A stretch of DNA of 64,000 nucleotides from Anaerovorax odorimutans (lineage in GTDB: Bacteria; Bacillota; Clostridia; Peptostreptococcales; Anaerovoracaceae), in assembly GCF_024459955.1 (NCBI RefSeq), contig NZ_JANFXK010000012.1, forward strand, positions 62,001-126,000, written 5' to 3'. Positions 61,507-64,000 of the stretch are shown here, one piece after another. The position numbers and the translations under genes were made by a program. A model generated the notes under the pieces. The model was not told the origin of the DNA. It ran no database searches and saw nothing but the letters and a program-made list of their open reading frames with translations. The number at the start of each line of letters is the position of its first letter. Position 1 is the first letter of the stretch.

Positions 61507-61546
61507 GTCTAAATTGTGAAAAAAGAAACAAGCAGGAGGTGTAGCA

Positions 61547-62890
61547 ATGGACTTTAGAAGTCAGTATAAGGAGAAACTTACCACTGCGGACGAAGCGGTG
61601 AAATGTGTAAAATCCGGGGATTGGGTGGATTTTGGATGGTGCGCGGGCACGGCTGATTCTCTGGATGAGGCTCTGGCAAAGCGTTACCGGGAGCTGACCG
61701 ATGTAAAGGTCAGGGGCGGAATCCTTTTCAAAAATCCGGCGATTATGCAGGTGCCGGATACGGCGGAGCATTTTATCTGGAATTCCTGGCACATGTCAGG
61801 GGTGGAGCGGAAGATGATGGCCGATGGCGATACGTTCTATGCGCCGATCCGTTATTCGGAGCTGCCCCGCTATTACCGGGAAAATACGGGAGCCGTTCAG
61901 GTGGCGATGTTCCAGGTTGCGCCTATGGACCAGCACGGCTATTTTAACTTCGGACCCAGCGCCTCCCATATGATGGCCATGTGCGAGCAGGCGGAGACAA
62001 TCATTGTGGAAGTCAATGAGAACATGCCCCGGTGTCTGGGAGGAAAAGAAGAAGCCATTCATATTTCAGCGGTGGATATGATTGTGGAAGGAAACAACCC
62101 TCCCATCAATGAACTGGGCGCGGGTGGTCCTGCGACGGAAGTGGACAAAACCGTGGCAAAGCTGATTGTGGAAGAAATTCCCGACGGTGCCTGTCTGCAA
62201 CTGGGGATCGGCGGCATGCCCAACGCAGTGGGTTCCCTGATCGCAGACTCGGATTTAAAAGATCTGGGTGTACATACGGAGATGTACGTGGATGCTTTCG
62301 TGGATATTGCGGCAGCGGGCAAGATAAACGGTTCCCGCAAGAATATCGACCGCTTTCGCCAGGTATACGCCTTTGGCGCAGGAACGAAAAAGCTTTACGA
62401 TTATATTGACAACAATCCTCAGTGCATGAGCGCGCCGGTGGATTATACCAACGATGTGCGGACCATCTCTCAGATTGACCGCTTTATGTCCATCAACAAT
62501 GCGGTGGATATCGACCTCTTCGGACAGGTCAACGCGGAGTCGGCAGGTATCAAGCATATCAGCGGCGCCGGCGGTCAGCTGGATTTTGTGCTGGGCGCTT
62601 ATCTTTCTGACGGCGGCAAAAGCTTTATCTGCTGTTCCGCGACATTCAAAACCAGGGACGGGGAACTGAAATCCAGAATCAGGCCGACCCTGGCGCCCGG
62701 CTCCATTGTCACCGATACCCGGGCCAACACGCATTTTCTGGTAACTGAATTTGGAAAAGTCAACCTCAAAGGCGCGTCCACCTGGCAGCGGGCGGAGAAG
62801 ATTATCAGTATCGCTCATCCGGATTTTCGCGAAGAACTGATTAAGGAAGCGGAAAAAATGGGCATATGGCGTAAATCCAATAAAAAATAA
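61547..62890 (+). CDS. butyryl-CoA:acetate CoA-transferase type (4-hydroxybutyrate CoA-transferase family)
   Basis: 447-residue family I CoA-transferase. It would move CoA between butyryl-CoA (or a similar acyl-CoA) and acetate, the final step of butyrate formation in many gut Clostridia. Motifs: [15 protein letters not shown] (N-terminal), [34 protein letters not shown], the catalytic-Glu segment [13 protein letters not shown] (about 243-255), [10 protein letters not shown] and [11 protein letters not shown]. Near-identical wording of the GGMPNAVG and [11 protein letters not shown] blocks with known butyrate-producer enzymes favours butyryl-CoA, but propionyl or 4-hydroxybutyryl-CoA cannot be excluded. 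CAGGAGGTG precedes the ATG; it is monocistronic. Confidence 0.87.
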   Translation: MDFRSQYKEKLTTADEAVKCVKSGDWVDFGWCAGTADSLDEALAKRYRELTDVKVRGGILFKNPAIMQVPDTAEHFIWNSWHMSGVERKMMADGDTFYAPIRYSELPRYYRENTGAVQVAMFQVAPMDQHGYFNFGPSASHMMAMCEQAETIIVEVNENMPRCLGGKEEAIHISAVDMIVEGNNPPINELGAGGPATEVDKTVAKLIVEEIPDGACLQLGIGGMPNAVGSLIADSDLKDLGVHTEMYVDAFVDIAAAGKINGSRKNIDRFRQVYAFGAGTKKLYDYIDNNPQCMSAPVDYTNDVRTISQIDRFMSINNAVDIDLFGQVNAESAGIKHISGAGGQLDFVLGAYLSDGGKSFICCSATFKTRDGELKSRIRPTLAPGSIVTDTRANTHFLVTEFGKVNLKGASTWQRAEKIISIAHPDFREELIKEAEKMGIWRKSNKK

Positions 62891-62902
62891 AGGAAAAAAT
62901 CC

Positions 62903-62931
62903 TTGTACCAGAAGATTCCTTGTGGTATAAT
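62903..62931 (+). promoter_or_regulatory. promoter of rpmB
   Basis: TTGTAC (62903-62908), 17-bp spacer, TATAAT (62926-62931); 74 bp before the start. Confidence 0.7.
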
Positions 62932-63005
62932 GTCATTTGTTCGAGTCCACTCGGATCAATATGGAATCATGCGAAAGCTTAAGATACTTAAAGGAGGTGC
63001 GGTAG

Positions 63006-63197
63006 ATGTCAAGAAAATGTGAAATTTGCGGTAAGGGCCAGGTTTCCGGAAACAACGTGTCCCACTCAAACAGACACACGAGAAGAAAATGGAACGCTAA
63101 CATTCAGAACATTAGAATTGAAGAAGACGGAAAAGTTAGAAGAGCCAATGTTTGTACCAGATGTATCCGGTCAAACAAAGTAAACCGTGCCATTTAA
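63006..63197 (+). CDS. rpmB: ribosomal protein L28
   Basis: 63-residue basic protein of the large ribosomal subunit. The N-terminal CEICGKG, the SHSNRHTRRKW block and the C-terminal VCTRCIRSNKV are those of L28; the four cysteines would bind zinc, so this is the zinc-containing form. AAAGGAGGTG precedes the ATG. Confidence 0.96.
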   Translation: MSRKCEICGKGQVSGNNVSHSNRHTRRKWNANIQNIRIEEDGKVRRANVCTRCIRSNKVNRAI

Positions 63198-63206
63198 CGA
63201 AAAATC

Positions 63207-63247
63207 AGGAGCTGTTATGCAGATTGCGTAGCGGCTTCTTTTTTATT
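63207..63247 (+). terminator. terminator of rpmB
   Basis: A 12-bp stem rich in G-U pairs (63207-63218 with 63228-63239, 9-nt loop) followed by a T-run. Confidence 0.65.
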
Positions 63248-63253
63248 TATGTA

Positions 63254-63278
63254 GGAAATATCGTTTTACGATATTTCC
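63254..63278. repeat. perfect hairpin GGAAATATCG / CGATATTTCC
   Basis: A 10-bp perfect inverted repeat with 5-nt loop just after the rpmB terminator. The stretch 63248-63781 has no convincing gene; it holds this hairpin and the repeats below. Confidence 0.45.
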
Positions 63279-63368
63279 GGAATATCAACAAAGTCTACCG
63301 CCGGAAAGAATTGGCGAAGCAGGCTTTGTTTTGCTTTCAAGGATCTTCAAAAAAACACCAAATGCCGT

Positions 63369-63580
63369 TTTATGTTCCAGATGGCACGAAAAGGCTGTTA
63401 TGTGAACATACTTTCTTCGAATTGTGTAAAAAGAGAAAACAAATTGGAGCGATTTCGAGATTGGAAGCACAAATTTATTCATACAAATATCCAAAGAGGA
63501 GCAAAATAGTGATTTTGAAAGATTGAATCAGCTTGCTTTATGTTCCAGTTTACCGCAAAAAGCGCCCAATGGAACATAAA
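63369..63580. repeat. three copies of TTTATGTTCCA
   Basis: The 11-mer occurs at 63369-63379 and 63537-63547 and inverted (TGGAACATAAA) at 63570-63580. The last two face each other with a 22-nt gap and could form an 11-bp stem. The layout is like ends of a small non-autonomous repeat, but no flanking target duplication is seen. Confidence 0.4.
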
Positions 63581-63781
63581 CTGCGCTTTTAACCTGTCAA
63601 TGCCTCAGCAGATCAGGGTCATCTCCCATATTTTCCAAACCATCATATCAAGTTTATGCGCCAAACATCCAAAGCTATATCATCTCCAAGGCGGCTCCTG
63701 TATCACGCAGGCCATCTCCGCAGCATCCGCGTTTTAAAGCGGGCGAGGACCAATGGCCGGAGCGATAGGCAGGTTGCCTCC

Positions 63782-63976
63782 CTATCTATAATAAAGCCGT
63801 ATCCCGCAGATCAGCAACAGAACGCCTAAAAGCAGAATCCATGCTTTTACAGGCAGGAAAAAAGCGCAGATCGTAACTACGCCGAAGACCAGCAGGATAA
63901 AACCGAGATCGCGGATATCCTGATGGCCGGCCGGCGGCTTCCTTCGTTTATTCTTTTTGCATTTATTCCGATTCAT
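63782..63976 (-). CDS. small two-helix membrane protein
   Basis: 64 residues: a basic N-terminus (NRNKCKKNKRRKP) followed by two membrane helices (about 24-40 and 44-62) and a short basic end. Function unknown; such small basic membrane proteins are common in Clostridia. AAAAGGTGAT on the minus strand precedes the ATG. Convergent with rpmB across a long repeat-bearing gap. Confidence 0.6.
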   Translation of the reverse strand: MNRNKCKKNKRRKPPAGHQDIRDLGFILLVFGVVTICAFFLPVKAWILLLGVLLLICGIRLYYR

Positions 63977-64000
63977 AGCATCACCTTTTTTATTCTATGC

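Noticed and set aside
63152-63526. 124-codon frame overlapping rpmB end
   Set aside because: Begins inside rpmB in another frame and crosses its terminator; composition is not protein-like.

Overview
The window is a stretch of bacterial chromosome with no rRNA, tRNA, CRISPR array or intact prophage that I can see. Gene content points to an anaerobic, low-to-mid GC Gram-positive of class Clostridia (inference): an IspH-ribosomal protein S1 fusion, class III ribonucleotide reductase (nrdD-nrdG), a butyryl-CoA:acetate-type CoA-transferase, an argR-recN pair, four-cysteine L28, and strong AAGGAGG ribosome sites. Placement near butyrate- or amino-acid-fermenting Eubacteriales is a guess from gene content only.

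Layout. 1-8 kb: two acyl-CoA synthetases (the first cut by the window edge), an LD-carboxypeptidase, an ABC-F ATPase and an APC amino-acid permease. 8-9.8 kb: a well-promoted 38-residue peptide gene of unknown function, a DUF308-type membrane protein and a SPOR-domain protein. 9.8-19.2 kb: housekeeping block rarA, ispH-rpsA, aroK, recN/argR (minus strand), ruvC-ruvA-ruvB-queA. 19.2-28.4 kb: a solute-binding lipoprotein coupled to a hybrid histidine kinase, a zinc-ribbon/YARHG protein, an alpha/beta hydrolase, tgt and a 23S rRNA uracil methyltransferase. 28.4-37.9 kb: an A+T-richer accessory island with decayed genes, an uncharacterised two-gene cassette (one membrane-active-looking protein), DUF1848, mutM, a transposase scrap, a Phd/YefM-RelE-type toxin-antitoxin pair, GNAT, a broken flavodoxin and an AbiEi/AbiEii pair. 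38-47.3 kb: AraC regulator with an EamA exporter, a methyltransferase, DUF4003, a Mef-like drug efflux gene behind a leader peptide and tandem terminators, then a GldA/F/G-type ABC operon with DUF4340. 47.3-54.2 kb: iron-sulfur flavoprotein, MATE exporter, a LytTR response regulator with two sensor kinases that look complementary, and a lipoprotein that resembles a dead M20C peptidase. 54.3-58 kb: GNAT and nrdD-nrdG. 58-61.4 kb: a four-gene membrane operon with a pentameric ligand-gated-channel-like protein, a K+ channel and two ECF-S-like proteins. 61.5-64 kb: CoA-transferase, rpmB and a small membrane protein.

Most interesting candidates: (1) the leader peptide MFYSIRIK with an Arg-X-Lys ending, followed by two terminator hairpins, ahead of a Mef-like efflux pump, which looks like macrolide-sensing transcription attenuation; (2) the tandem sensor kinases at 49.5-51.7 kb, one with the phosphoacceptor His but no ATPase domain, the other with the ATPase domain but Lys in place of His; (3) the operon combining a pLGIC-like receptor, a voltage-gated-type K+ channel and two small-molecule-binding-type membrane proteins; (4) the PepD-like lipoprotein lacking most metal ligands; (5) the island cassette at 28.5-31.6 kb with a decayed third gene; (6) the 38-residue peptide gene with upstream repeats, consensus promoter and its own terminator. 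All homology statements come from reading motifs by eye; no database search was run.
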